From RPQJ01 sp963846315 (GTDB taxonomy: Bacteria; Pseudomonadota; Gammaproteobacteria; Steroidobacterales; Steroidobacteraceae): 64,000 nt of DNA. A model generated the notes under the pieces. That model saw only the letters and a program-made list of their open reading frames with translations, made no database searches and was not told where the DNA came from. The translations under genes were made by a program, and so were the position numbers. Below are positions 16,344 through 25,099 of this stretch, one piece after another. Each line of letters begins with the position of its first letter. Position 1 is the first letter of the stretch. Location of the stretch: positions 124,001 to 188,000 of the forward strand of contig CAWJVM010000015.1 in NCBI GenBank assembly GCA_963846315.1, written 5' to 3'.

Positions 16344-19007
16344 ATGTCGAAGAATTCAGTCGCGTCGCTGACGACGTCGCTCGCCCTCGCGCTCACCGTC
16401 TTCGCCAGTGGCGCAGGACAGGCCGCGCCGCGTGACTACTCCAATCTGCTCGTTTCGGCCGGCGCCGAAACCGCCGTGCCGCCGCCGTTGATGGCCAGCC
16501 GGCGCGGCCCGATCGAAGTGTCGGTGCGTCTGACCGGCAAGCCGCTGGCCGCAGCAGCTGGCAGCAAGCAGTCTGCGCAATGGTCCCGCGCCCAGCAGCG
16601 CTCGTACCTTGACTCGCTGGCCGCAGCCCAGAACGCCGTCATGAGCCAGGTAGTCGCTCTTGGTGGCACCGAGGTTGCACGCCTGACGAAGGCGAGCAAC
16701 GCCTTGATCGTCTCGATCGACGCAAAGAAGGTGCCGCAGCTGGCGACGATCGCGGGCGTTGCGGGTGTGCGACGCATAATCAACTACGAGCAGTCGCTGT
16801 CCGAGACCGTGCCGTACATTGGCGGCACCGCGGTGCAGGCGCTGGGCTACGACGGCTCCGGTGTGCGCGTCGCGGTGCTCGACTCGGGCATCGACTACAC
16901 GCACTTCAACCTCGGCGGCCCGGGCATAGAAGCTTTCTATGACACCTGCTACGCCGGGCGTGCAGCCGCGCCGGTCGGCGACTGTGCCACCTATTTCGGC
17001 CCTGGTGCGTCGAAGGTGGTCGGTGGCTTCGACTTCGTCGGCGAAAATTGGGGGCCGAATAGCGCTCCCCGCGCCGAGGACCCGAATCCGCTCGACGTCT
17101 ATGGTCACGGCACGCACGTTGCCGACATCATCGGCGGCCGTTCGGCCGATGGCACCCACAAGGGGGTCGCGCCAGGCGCGAGCCTTTATGCGGTCAAGGT
17201 CTGCAGTGCTGTCGCCAGTTCCTGCAACGGTGTCGCCCTGCTGCTGGGTATGGAGTTCGCGCTCGATCCCAACGGTGACGGCGACATCTCGGACGCCGTG
17301 GACGTGATCAACATGTCTCTCGGCAGCTCCTATGGCCAGCGCGAGGACGACCTTTCTGGCGCCACCGCCACCGCGTCGAAGTTCGGCGTCACGGTCGTGG
17401 TCTCGGCCGGCAACAGCGCCGACCGGCCTTTCATCACGGGCTCGCCGTCCTCGACGCCGGAGGCAATCAGCGTCGCGCAGACCAGCGTCCCGTCGGCGAT
17501 CGCCTATGCCGTGCAGGTCAACACGCCGGCCGCCATTGCCGGCCTCTACCGGAACACCAACACCGTGGACTGGGCGCCAATCACCAGTGGGTTCACCGGC
17601 CCAGTGACCTGGACCGGCGACCTCGGCGCCGGCCTGGGGCTCGCCTGCACCGCGTTACCGGCGGGTTCGCTCGCCGGCAAAGTGGCATTGATCGACCGCG
17701 GCACGTGTTCCATCAGTTGGAAGGTACACAACGCCGCCGTGGCCGGTGCAATCGGCGTCCTGCTTGCGAACAACGTCGCAGGCGATCCGCCGTCCTTCAG
17801 CTACGGCGGTACGCCGGACAACTCGCCGTTCGTGCCCGCCCAGACCATAGTCATCACGCAGGCGAACGGCAATACGTTCAAGACGAATCGCGCGACCCTG
17901 AACGTCACCGTTTCGCCGGCACTCGTCACGGTCCTTGCCGGCAGCATGGCCTCGACGTCGTCGCGCGGCCCGAACATGAGCTATGCCGCGATCAAGCCAG
18001 AGATCGGCGCGCCGGGTGCGTCGTTGTCCGCCGAAGTCGGCACGGGCAATGGCCAGACGGCGTTCAGTGGCACCTCAGGCGCGGCACCCATGGTGTCGGG
18101 ATCCGCGGCACTGCTGCTGCAGGCCGTGCCCACGTTGCGTCCGCACGAGGTCAAGGCGCGGCTCGTCAATTCGGCCAACGCGAACGTATTCACCAATCCC
18201 GCGACGTTGCCGGGTGTGCTCGCGCCAATCACGCGAATCGGCGGCGGCGAAGTCCGCGTCGAGGGTGCGGTGAAGCTGACCAGCGCAATGTGGGATGGCG
18301 CCGATCCAGCCGGCGTGGTGTTGTCGTTCGGCACATACCGTTCGACGGGCGTAGTCACTTACACCAAGAAGGTGCTGGTGCGGAACTATGCTCCCCAGGC
18401 GCGCACCTATGCGGTCAGCCGGTCCTTCCGTTACGCCAACGATGCCGCGAGCGGTGCGGCAGTGTTGACTGCGCCGGCCACGGTGACGGTGCCGGCCAAC
18501 GGCACGGCGACGTTCACGTTCAGCCTCAAGCTCGATGCGTCGAAGGTCACCGCCTGGCCGTTCGGCAACAGCGGTGGGAATCTTGGCACTGGCGCGGCGC
18601 TCAACGGGCCCGAAATCGACGGCTACCTGACGCTGAATGACGGCACCGATACGTTGTCGCTGCCCTGGCACATCCTGCCGCACAAGGCGTCGAACGTCGT
18701 GCCTGCGTCGACGAGCCTGGCCCTGGGCGGCGCCCCGAGTGGCGTGCTCAATCTCGCCAACACGGGTGCCGCGGCGCCGGCCCTCGTCGACGTTTATTCG
18801 CTCGACGCGACGAGTCCGAAGTTCGCTTCGGCATTCCAGCCGCGCCCGGCGACAATTTCGCGATCATCGATCTCAAGTCGGTGGGCACGCAGTTCGTACC
18901 CGGGCGGGCGGACGGGTGGACCTGGCGCTGTTCGCGATCAACACCTAGGGCGAGCGCTCACACCCGAACTACCCGGCAGAGTTCGACATTTACGTCGACA
19001 GCAATAA
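16344..19007 (+). CDS. S8 family serine peptidase (subtilase) with PA domain, 3' end disrupted
   Basis: A secreted subtilase with a signal peptide (1-28) and an I9-like propeptide (about 55-150). The catalytic triad is Asp180 (VLDSG), His255 (GHGTHVAD) and Ser578 (SGTSGAAP), with oxyanion Asn357 (SAGN). A protease-associated domain is inserted between His and Ser (about 430-515), as in large extracellular subtilases. A beta-sandwich follows to about residue 830. The frame as given ends at 19007 in an Arg/Ser-rich tail, because it shifts near 18843; true-looking C-terminal sequence continues in other frames to 19474. The catalytic part is intact. It is close behind a PEP-CTERM gene and probably shares its sigma-54 promoter. 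Confidence 0.85.
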   Translation: MSKNSVASLTTSLALALTVFASGAGQAAPRDYSNLLVSAGAETAVPPPLMASRRGPIEVSVRLTGKPLAAAAGSKQSAQWSRAQQRSYLDSLAAAQNAVMSQVVALGGTEVARLTKASNALIVSIDAKKVPQLATIAGVAGVRRIINYEQSLSETVPYIGGTAVQALGYDGSGVRVAVLDSGIDYTHFNLGGPGIEAFYDTCYAGRAAAPVGDCATYFGPGASKVVGGFDFVGENWGPNSAPRAEDPNPLDVYGHGTHVADIIGGRSADGTHKGVAPGASLYAVKVCSAVASSCNGVALLLGMEFALDPNGDGDISDAVDVINMSLGSSYGQREDDLSGATATASKFGVTVVVSAGNSADRPFITGSPSSTPEAISVAQTSVPSAIAYAVQVNTPAAIAGLYRNTNTVDWAPITSGFTGPVTWTGDLGAGLGLACTALPAGSLAGKVALIDRGTCSISWKVHNAAVAGAIGVLLANNVAGDPPSFSYGGTPDNSPFVPAQTIVITQANGNTFKTNRATLNVTVSPALVTVLAGSMASTSSRGPNMSYAAIKPEIGAPGASLSAEVGTGNGQTAFSGTSGAAPMVSGSAALLLQAVPTLRPHEVKARLVNSANANVFTNPATLPGVLAPITRIGGGEVRVEGAVKLTSAMWDGADPAGVVLSFGTYRSTGVVTYTKKVLVRNYAPQARTYAVSRSFRYANDAASGAAVLTAPATVTVPANGTATFTFSLKLDASKVTAWPFGNSGGNLGTGAALNGPEIDGYLTLNDGTDTLSLPWHILPHKASNVVPASTSLALGGAPSGVLNLANTGAAAPALVDVYSLDATSPKFASAFQPRPATISRSSISSRWARSSYPGGRTGGPGAVRDQHLGRALTPELPGRVRHLRRQQ

Positions 19008-19474
19008 CGACGGCACGGATGACTATGTCGTCTACAACGCGAGAACGGGGCGTTTGCGACAACAGGTCAGAACGTGGTGTGCGGTGTTAACCTGGCCACC
19101 CCCGCCGCTCGGTGGCCATCTACTACTACAGCGTCTCCGACCTGTCATCGGCCAACATCATCATGCCGGTGCCGATGAGCGCGATCGGGCTGACGGCGAA
19201 CTCGAAGTTCGCGTACCAGGTGTTCGCATTCGACAATTACTTCACCGGCGGAACACCGACGCCTCCGAGTCGTGTGACTCGTACGCCCAGTGCTCCTCGG
19301 TTCGTCGCCGGCCGAGGAGCTACTTCGATGATGCCGGTGGGCGGTGTGAAGGCATTGACGGTGAACCGCAACATTGCAGGCGATGCAGCGTCGCCGTCGC
19401 AAAGCGGTCTGCTGCTGATGTACTACGATGGCAAGAAGGGCGCCGAGGCATCGGCGATCGTCGTTACGCCCTGA
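18840..19474 (+). pseudogene. Decayed 3' part of the subtilase gene
   Basis: Protein-like sequence continues through several lesions. There is one extra C near 18843 (then PAPGDNFAIIDLKSVGTQF) and a lost base near 18912 (then VDLALFAINT). An in-frame TAG follows at 18946-18948 (then GERSHPNYPAEFDIYVD). Bases are also lost near 19041 (then NGAFATTGQNVVCGV) and near 19110 (then VAIYYYSVSDLSSANI). It ends at TGA 19472-19474. Together these make a normal C-terminal secretion or adhesion domain. Confidence 0.75.
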
Positions 19475-19506
19475 CGCCATTTGACCGTCAATTAGAGCGA
19501 CAATGA

Positions 19507-19538
19507 GGCCCCGGCGGGTGACCGCCGGGGCCCTTTTT
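19507..19538 (+). terminator. Intrinsic terminator after the subtilase gene
   Basis: An 11-bp perfect stem (19507-19517 with 19522-19532), tetraloop GTGA, then CTTTTT. It lies 33 bp past the restored subtilase stop at 19474, which supports 19474 as the true gene end. Confidence 0.93.
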
Positions 19539-19557
19539 CTTCGAGGAGTCCGAGCGG

Positions 19558-19969
19558 ATGAAGCGACTACTGCCGATCGCGATGCGTGCTCGCGGCCTGC
19601 GGTGGGTCCGTCGCCGGCAAGGCCGCGCAGGCAGCGAACCGCGTCGAGCGCGTACCGCAACCTGCACCGCCTGTGACGGGCGAGGCGCCCGCCGAGGTGC
19701 TCGGGCGCGTCCGCCTGGACCTGGCCGCACGGACGATGCGGGACACGGCAGCCCTGCAACCGGTGCGCGACGAAGCCGTCACCTGGAGCGACGGCGCGCT
19801 CGGCTGCCCGCGATTCGGCGAGGTGTATCCCCAGGTGACGACCCACGGCTATTGGATCGTGTTCGAAGTCGACGGCCGCGACTTCGATTACCGCGTCGAC
19901 GCCCGCGGCCGGTTCCGGCTCTGTGAAAACCCTCGTGGCTCGGGCAGGGTCCCTGTCGACGACCGCTGA
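19558..19969 (+). CDS. Small lipoprotein, frameshifted in the signal peptide
   Basis: From ATG 19558 the frame reads MKRLLPIA and then departs. Removing the A at 19582 gives MKRLLPIACVLAACGGS, a textbook lipoprotein signal, and a 136-residue protein ending at 19969. GAGGAG precedes the start. The C-terminal half, with EAVTWSDGALGCP and ending RFRLCENP, resembles a widespread uncharacterised small family. Two cysteines (in LGCP and LCENP) may pair. It follows the terminator of the subtilase gene and so has its own transcription. With the indel uncorrected, the only usable start is GTG 19586, without a full signal. Confidence 0.65.
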
Positions 19970-20132
19970 CCGCGTCGTTCTCGGTTCGATTCCTTCGATG
20001 TGAGCCCATCCACGACCCGGTGATCTCGAGTGCCGAGCCGGTTGTTACCACACCGGCCGAGATTCAAGCCCTGTTCGACTGCGTCGGTTGCGCCGCAGTC
20101 CACTATCGTGCAGCATCCGCCCGTCGCGCCAG

Positions 20133-20154
20133 GCACTTGCACGGAAGCAAGTGC
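20133..20154. other. Intergenic hairpin
   Basis: GCACTTGC and GCAAGTGC form an 8-bp perfect inverted repeat around ACGGAA in the gap before the methyltransferase gene. There is no T-tract. It could be an operator or a leader hairpin. Confidence 0.3.
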
Positions 20155-20212
20155 GTGCGCACAGGGAACCAAGCCTGTCCCAGTCAGGTCAACCCCAGGG
20201 AGCGGGGAACCC

Positions 20213-20794
20213 ATGAATACCTACCAGCAGTTTTGGCGTCTCGCCCCGTTCAGTGGCGGTCTGTTCGCCGGGGGCGCAAACGCGCGCAAGCGCGCGAGCA
20301 CCATCGGTTTTCGCCCGGTATGGGCCGTGCTCGCCGAGCACGTTCGTCGGGCAGGCGCGCAATCAGTCATCGAGATCGGCTGCGGGGCCGGCGAATTCGC
20401 ACGCTTGCTGCGCGACCTCGGCGTCGTGAATTACCTCGGACTGGATACCAATGCCGCGCGACTGGCGCGGGCTCGCATTGCGTGTCCGCAATACCGGTTC
20501 GAAGTCGCCGACGTCTTCCTGACCAGTCACCTGCGCCGTGAAGACTACGACGTGGCGATCATGACCGGCTTCCTCGAGTTCGTACGCTGGGACCTGGTCG
20601 CGCTCGAACTGGTGCGTTCGCAGCGACGGGTGCTCGGCACGGTCACGGCGGGTGACGAGCCCGGCCGGGTGCGGCAGTTCACGTCGGCCAGCCAGGTGCT
20701 GGACCACTACTCGCCGGTGCTGCGGGAGCTGCGGGTCGAGCCGATCCACCTGCCGCACGGCCGCACGGCATTCCTGTTCGACGGCATCAAGTAG
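20213..20794 (+). CDS. Class I SAM-dependent methyltransferase
   Basis: This is a 193-residue Rossmann methyltransferase. Motif I is VIEIGCGAGEFARLL, followed by the acidic YLGLDTN motif II; the substrate is unknown. The start ATG 20213 has GGGAG upstream. The frame is open farther up but without family similarity. Its 3' end overlaps the convergent AlkA-like gene by 8 bp. A short central segment (EVADVFLTS, then YDVAIMTGFLEFV) fits the family's post-motif II and III. No neighbour indicates a pathway. Confidence 0.8.
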   Translation: MNTYQQFWRLAPFSGGLFAGGANARKRASTIGFRPVWAVLAEHVRRAGAQSVIEIGCGAGEFARLLRDLGVVNYLGLDTNAARLARARIACPQYRFEVADVFLTSHLRREDYDVAIMTGFLEFVRWDLVALELVRSQRRVLGTVTAGDEPGRVRQFTSASQVLDHYSPVLRELRVEPIHLPHGRTAFLFDGIK

Positions 20795-21470
20795 CGCTCG
20801 GCGACCGACGCCGGGCGCGGGGCTGTCGATCCCAGGCTTGGGCCCGACGGGACAGGTACGAGTGCCACAACAGTCGTGCCGCAACGGCGCGCAAGGGACT
20901 CCAGCGCGCGGCGAAGGCTGCGGCCTCGTCGCTCGTCGGCACTGCGCGCAACCCGCGCACCTCGGCCATCGATTTATGCAGGCCAAGGTCGCCGGGTGGC
21001 CAGACGTCCGGACGCCGCAGCGCCATCAACAGGTAGACACCGGCCGTCCACGGGCCGACGCCAGGAATCTGCACGAGCACCTGGCCAGCATCCGCGTCGG
21101 GCAGGCGCGCGATTCGCTCGAGCGACACGGCGCCTTCCTGTAACTGGCGGGCGAGGCCAGCCACGTAACGAGCCTTCTGGCGGGTGAGGCCGAGCGCGAG
21201 CAACGCGGGCTCGCCGTGCGCAACGACGCGTGCGGGAGTAACGGCCCCGTCGCAATGCAGCTCGAGCCTCGCGAAGAGCGCCGCCGCGGAAGCGAGTGAA
21301 ACCTGCTGCTCGAGGATGATCCGAACGAGCGTCGGGAAACCGCGTGGTCGGGCCCAGAGGGGAGGTGGGCCGAACTCGTCGACGATATGGGCCAGGTGAC
21401 GGTCGCGCACAGCGAGTTCCTGGACGCCGGCGAGCAGCGAGGTCCGGTCGAGCGTGGGCGGGCGCGCCAT
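20787..21470 (-). CDS. DNA-3-methyladenine glycosylase, AlkA/HhH-GPD family
   Basis: This 227-residue base-excision glycosylase should remove alkylated bases from DNA. The helix-hairpin-helix LVQIPGVGPWTAG is at about residues 132-144, and the catalytic Asp is D161 in WPPGDLGL. The length matches short AlkA2-type enzymes lacking the AlkA N-terminal domain. The frame continues far upstream on this strand, but that is antisense to the symporter; ATG 21470 (MARPPTLDRT) fits the family. It overlaps the convergent methyltransferase gene by 8 bp. Confidence 0.87.
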   Translation of the reverse strand: MARPPTLDRTSLLAGVQELAVRDRHLAHIVDEFGPPPLWARPRGFPTLVRIILEQQVSLASAAALFARLELHCDGAVTPARVVAHGEPALLALGLTRQKARYVAGLARQLQEGAVSLERIARLPDADAGQVLVQIPGVGPWTAGVYLLMALRRPDVWPPGDLGLHKSMAEVRGLRAVPTSDEAAAFAARWSPLRAVAARLLWHSYLSRRAQAWDRQPRARRRSPSAT

Positions 21471-21597
21471 GGTTCGGGCGAGAATACCCGTCCCTGTCGC
21501 ATTCCGGTACGCCTGGCGGCACGTGCGTCCTGCGCTTGCCAGTGCCGGGCGCGTCGGACAAAGTGCGCCATCGTTTTGCGCCGTAGGAAGGGATTCG

Positions 21598-22923
21598 ATG
21601 TCTGCAGCCACCGACGCCAAGCTCGCCAACCGCATCCTCAGGGGGCTCGTGTACGGCGCCGTCGCCGGTGCGCTCGTGCTGCTGCTTGCGCCGCACGTCC
21701 CCGGCCTGCATGACGGCGCCAAGTGGGTGGCGACCAACCTCTTCGATCCGCTCGGCCAGGTCTTCCTGCGGATGCTCTTCTTCGTCGTGATCCCGCTGGT
21801 CTTCGCCTCCCTGGCGGGTGGCGTGGTGCAACTCGGCAAGCTGTCGGACCTGGGGCCGCTCGCCGGCCGCACGTTTGCGCTGTTCTTCGCCAACATGGCC
21901 ATCGCGGCGACGCTCGGCCTGCTGATGATGAACATCCTCAACCCGGGCGGCCGCATGGACCCGGAGACGTCGCAGCGACTGGTGCAGGAATACAGTTCGC
22001 AGGCGGGCACGCACGTCCAGTCGAGCGAAACGCGGCCGCAGATCACGCCGGCTGCCGTCGTCGACATGTTCATGCCGAAGAACCTGTTCGGCTCGTTCGT
22101 CGGCAACCAGCGCAACATGCTCGGCGAGGTGCTGCCGCTCATCGTCTTCGCCATCCTGGTCGGTGCCGCAGGTCTCGGCTTGCCTGAGGCGCGACGCAGG
22201 AAGCTGCTCGACGGACTCGAGACCGTCAGCGACCTGATGACCGGGATCGTGCACTTCGCCTTGCGACTGGCGCCGTACGCGGTGCCGGCGATGATCTTCA
22301 GCGTGGTGGTGAAGGTCGGCTTCGACATCCTGATCGCGCTCGGCCTGTTCGTGCTTGGTTGCGGCACGATGCTGCTGCTGCACCTGTTCGGCACGATGTC
22401 GATCTGGCTCAAGTTCCTCGCGAAGCGCAGTCCGCGGGAGTTCTTCGTCCAGATCAAGGACGTGCTGGTCACGGCATTCTCGACCAGCTCGAGCAGCGCC
22501 ACGCTGCCGGCCGCTCTCACCGCCTGTCGCGAACGACTCGGCATCGCGCCGTCCACGGCCGGTTTCGTCATGCCGCTGGGCACGACGATGAACATGAGCG
22601 GCACCGCGTTGTACGAAGGCTGCGTCGTGCTGTTCGTCGCGCAGGTGTTCGGTGTTCACCTCGGCCTGGCCGAGCAGGTCACGCTGGTATTCCTGTCGGT
22701 CCTGAGCGCCGTGGCCGTCGCTGCGATTCCAGGCGGGTCTTTGCCATTGATCGCAGGATTGCTGGTCACCTTCGGCATTCCGCCTGAAGGCATCGGCATC
22801 ATCCTCGGTGTCGATCGCCTGCTCGACATGACACGCACGATGACCAATGTCGGCTCCGACCTGGTGACGACCGCGGTGGTGGACCGCGGGCAGCGCGCCA
22901 GCGGCCACGCGGGGCACGTCTAG
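21598..22923 (+). CDS. Dicarboxylate/amino acid:cation symporter (DAACS family)
   Basis: This 441-residue inner-membrane transporter couples Na+ or H+ to uptake of C4-dicarboxylates, glutamate or aspartate. Family marks are the Ser-rich hairpin AFSTSSSSATLPA, the GTTMNMSGTALYE sodium-site segment and the GSLPLIAGLL hairpin. ATG 21598 is preceded by AGGAAGGG. It ends overlapping the convergent APH/ATPase gene by 4 bp. The specificity residue pattern was not resolved, so glutamate versus C4-dicarboxylate is open. Confidence 0.9.
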   Translation: MSAATDAKLANRILRGLVYGAVAGALVLLLAPHVPGLHDGAKWVATNLFDPLGQVFLRMLFFVVIPLVFASLAGGVVQLGKLSDLGPLAGRTFALFFANMAIAATLGLLMMNILNPGGRMDPETSQRLVQEYSSQAGTHVQSSETRPQITPAAVVDMFMPKNLFGSFVGNQRNMLGEVLPLIVFAILVGAAGLGLPEARRRKLLDGLETVSDLMTGIVHFALRLAPYAVPAMIFSVVVKVGFDILIALGLFVLGCGTMLLLHLFGTMSIWLKFLAKRSPREFFVQIKDVLVTAFSTSSSSATLPAALTACRERLGIAPSTAGFVMPLGTTMNMSGTALYEGCVVLFVAQVFGVHLGLAEQVTLVFLSVLSAVAVAAIPGGSLPLIAGLLVTFGIPPEGIGIILGVDRLLDMTRTMTNVGSDLVTTAVVDRGQRASGHAGHV

Positions 22924-24602
22924 CCCGAGCTGCGTCCTGCGTTCGCCGGCGCGGCCAGGCCGCGCAGCGCGCGCTCGATCGATTCGGTCGAGGTCGTGTC
23001 GACCGCGATCAAGTGCCGTTGTTCGTCATTACCGAACGGTTCCCAGTACGAAGGTTGCCGATCGAGCAGCGCGACCGTGGCTTCCGAGGCATCGGCGCCT
23101 GCGGCGGCGCGGTCGGCGATTCGTCGCTCGAGCACGTCTCGCGGCGCTGCACAGTGAACGATCACGACTTCGGCTGCCCGCTCACGCCCTGCCGCCAGGA
23201 AGAGTTCGCGCTCGCCGCGCCGCAGGTTGGCTGCGTCCACGATGATGCTCTCGTTGCCGCGCAGGCAGTGCGCAACGCAATCACGCAACTGGTCATACGT
23301 GCGCGCATTGAATTCGAGCGAGTAGATGCCGGCGTCCGGTGCCGAGGCCGACGAGTCCAGTGACTGCAAGCCTGCGAGACGCTTGCGCTCGATGTCCGAG
23401 CGGACGATCAACGCCCCACCGCGTTCAGCAAGGCGCCGCGCGAACCAGGTCTTGCCGGAACCGGACAACCCGACCATCACGAACAACCGGGGACGTGGTC
23501 GTTCGATCTGCGTTACGGCCCAGTCGAGGTACTGGTGGGCCAGCGTCGCGGCTCCGGTCGCCCCTGCCGTTCCGCTGCGTGCCTGCTGGCTGCGCAGCGC
23601 AGCAACCTTGGCCCGTACCAGCGCGCGATAGAGTTCGAAGTAGGGCAGCAGCGCAACTGCCGCGAAATCGCCGGACGCTTCGAGCCACGCCTGCAACGCT
23701 TCGCGCCGCAAATCAGTGCGGCCATGGGCCGCGAGATCCATCGTCAGGAAGGCGAGATCGCTGGCGACGTCGATGAAGCGCAGCGCGGGATCGAATTCGA
23801 GACCGTCGAAGGCCGCGAGCGTCCCTTGCCAGCGCACGACGTTGCCGCAGTGCAGGTCACCATGTCCTTCGCGGACTCGTCCCTGCTGCCGGCGTTGCTC
23901 GATCAGGGACCGGCCAGCTTCGAACAATCGTTGCGCCTGGCCGCGCAACCGCGCCACACATTGCGCCTCGTCGCGGCCGGGCAGGATCCGTGCGATCTCG
24001 TCGAGGTTGTCGAGCGTGACCCGGTGGACAGGGTCAGGCGCACCGAATGCTTCCTCACTCGTGGCGATCGCTGCCGTCGCGTGCATCCGTGCGATGCGCT
24101 CGCCGAACGCCTGCAGTTCGCTGGCTGCGATCGAGTCCGACTGCAGCAACCGGGAGAGCTCGTCCTGCGGGTCGAACTGCACCATCTGCAGCGCGTGCTC
24201 AAACGGCGGGCTGAGCGTGTCTCCGACGCGTGGTGCGGAGGGCGTTCCCGCGATCGGCACCACGTCGACGTACAGTCCCGGCGCGTGGCGGCGGTTCAGT
24301 CGCAGTTCCTCGCGACACAGCGCCGCACGGCGCTCGGCCGTCGAATAGTCGATGAAGCTGAGCCGCACCGGCTTCTTCACCTTGTAGGCGAACGGCCCGG
24401 TCAGGAACACCCAGGAGACGTGCGTCTCGATGCAGGTTACGGGACCGCGGACCGGATGCAATGCCGCAAAGGCAGCCGGGTCCTGCATCGCAACGGCGAA
24501 GTCAGCCGCTGCGGCCGGGTCATCGAGCGAGCAGTGGGATTGACCGGCGTTCACGCGAGATTCGGCTCTCGACGGGCGCTTCGGGCAGTGTACTCTTGCC
24601 AC
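22920..24602 (-). CDS. Bifunctional aminoglycoside-phosphotransferase-like / P-loop kinase
   Basis: A fusion of two kinase folds. The N-terminal APH-like domain has HGD at 247-249 (GHGDLHCGNVVRW) and DGLEFDPALRFIDVASDLAF as the metal loop. The C-terminal P-loop ATPase carries GLSGSGKT at 378-385 and resembles gluconate-kinase-like or zeta-toxin-like kinases. The family is widespread and of unknown substrate. Drug resistance should not be assumed. The start is uncertain: GTG 24602 gives 560 residues, while GTG 24554 gives 544 and fits the family start better. It diverges from the hibernation-factor gene over about 100 bp. Confidence 0.85.
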   Translation of the reverse strand: MARVHCPKRPSRAESRVNAGQSHCSLDDPAAAADFAVAMQDPAAFAALHPVRGPVTCIETHVSWVFLTGPFAYKVKKPVRLSFIDYSTAERRAALCREELRLNRRHAPGLYVDVVPIAGTPSAPRVGDTLSPPFEHALQMVQFDPQDELSRLLQSDSIAASELQAFGERIARMHATAAIATSEEAFGAPDPVHRVTLDNLDEIARILPGRDEAQCVARLRGQAQRLFEAGRSLIEQRRQQGRVREGHGDLHCGNVVRWQGTLAAFDGLEFDPALRFIDVASDLAFLTMDLAAHGRTDLRREALQAWLEASGDFAAVALLPYFELYRALVRAKVAALRSQQARSGTAGATGAATLAHQYLDWAVTQIERPRPRLFVMVGLSGSGKTWFARRLAERGGALIVRSDIERKRLAGLQSLDSSASAPDAGIYSLEFNARTYDQLRDCVAHCLRGNESIIVDAANLRRGERELFLAAGRERAAEVVIVHCAAPRDVLERRIADRAAAGADASEATVALLDRQPSYWEPFGNDEQRHLIAVDTTSTESIERALRGLAAPANAGRSSG

Positions 24603-24703
24603 CTATCCGCCGGGTGCCTGCGATCAATACTGATGGTCGGCAGGCCCCGTGGCTCGACAATGAAAACGTCAACCAGGACAGTCCAACAGAGGGACTCAGC
24701 ATC

Positions 24704-25060
24704 GTGACAATCCCTGTCCAGATCACCTTCAGGCACATGGAAAGCTCCCCGGCCGTCGAAACTCGCGTGCGCGAGCTGACGGATCACCTGGGAACCTTCA
24801 GCGACCGCATCCAATCCTGCCGCGTCGTCGTGGATTCGCCGCATCGGCACCACCACCAGGGCAAGGTCTTCAACGTGAAAGTCCAGCTCACGCTCCCCGG
24901 CGACGACGTTGTCGTCGACATGGAGCGCCCCGACCGCGACGGGCACGAGGACGTGTACGTCGTCCTCCGCGACGCGTTCGATGCCGCGCGCCGCCAGCTG
25001 CAACAGCGCATGTCCGCGTTGCGTGGCGAACCGTCGCTGCGCGAAAAGCCGGTCGCCTGA
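24704..25060 (+). CDS. HPF/RaiA-family ribosome-associated protein
   Basis: This is a 118-residue S30AE-family protein of the stand-alone hibernation type: PVQITFRHMESSPAVETRV at the start, SCRVVVDSPHRHHHQGK in the middle and GHEDVYVVLRDAFDAARRQL near the end. Such factors occupy the mRNA/tRNA channel of idle ribosomes. GTG 24704 is the start, with AGAGGG about 9 bases upstream; ATG codons farther up add unrelated sequence. The usual rpoN neighbour is absent; a PRPP-synthetase paralogue follows 39 bp later, probably in the same transcript. Confidence 0.88.
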   Translation: MTIPVQITFRHMESSPAVETRVRELTDHLGTFSDRIQSCRVVVDSPHRHHHQGKVFNVKVQLTLPGDDVVVDMERPDRDGHEDVYVVLRDAFDAARRQLQQRMSALRGEPSLREKPVA

Positions 25061-25099
25061 CCGGCCCGGCCCAGGCGGCGCAGTGCCCCGGATAGCGTG

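Noticed and set aside
20974..22917. Long minus-strand open frame opposite the symporter
   Set aside because: Composition is Arg/His/Asp-rich as expected of an antisense shadow in GC-rich DNA, while the plus strand has a clear transporter.
22920..24602. Aminoglycoside resistance gene
   Set aside because: The APH-like half is fused to a P-loop kinase in a widespread chromosomal family without evidence of drug modification.
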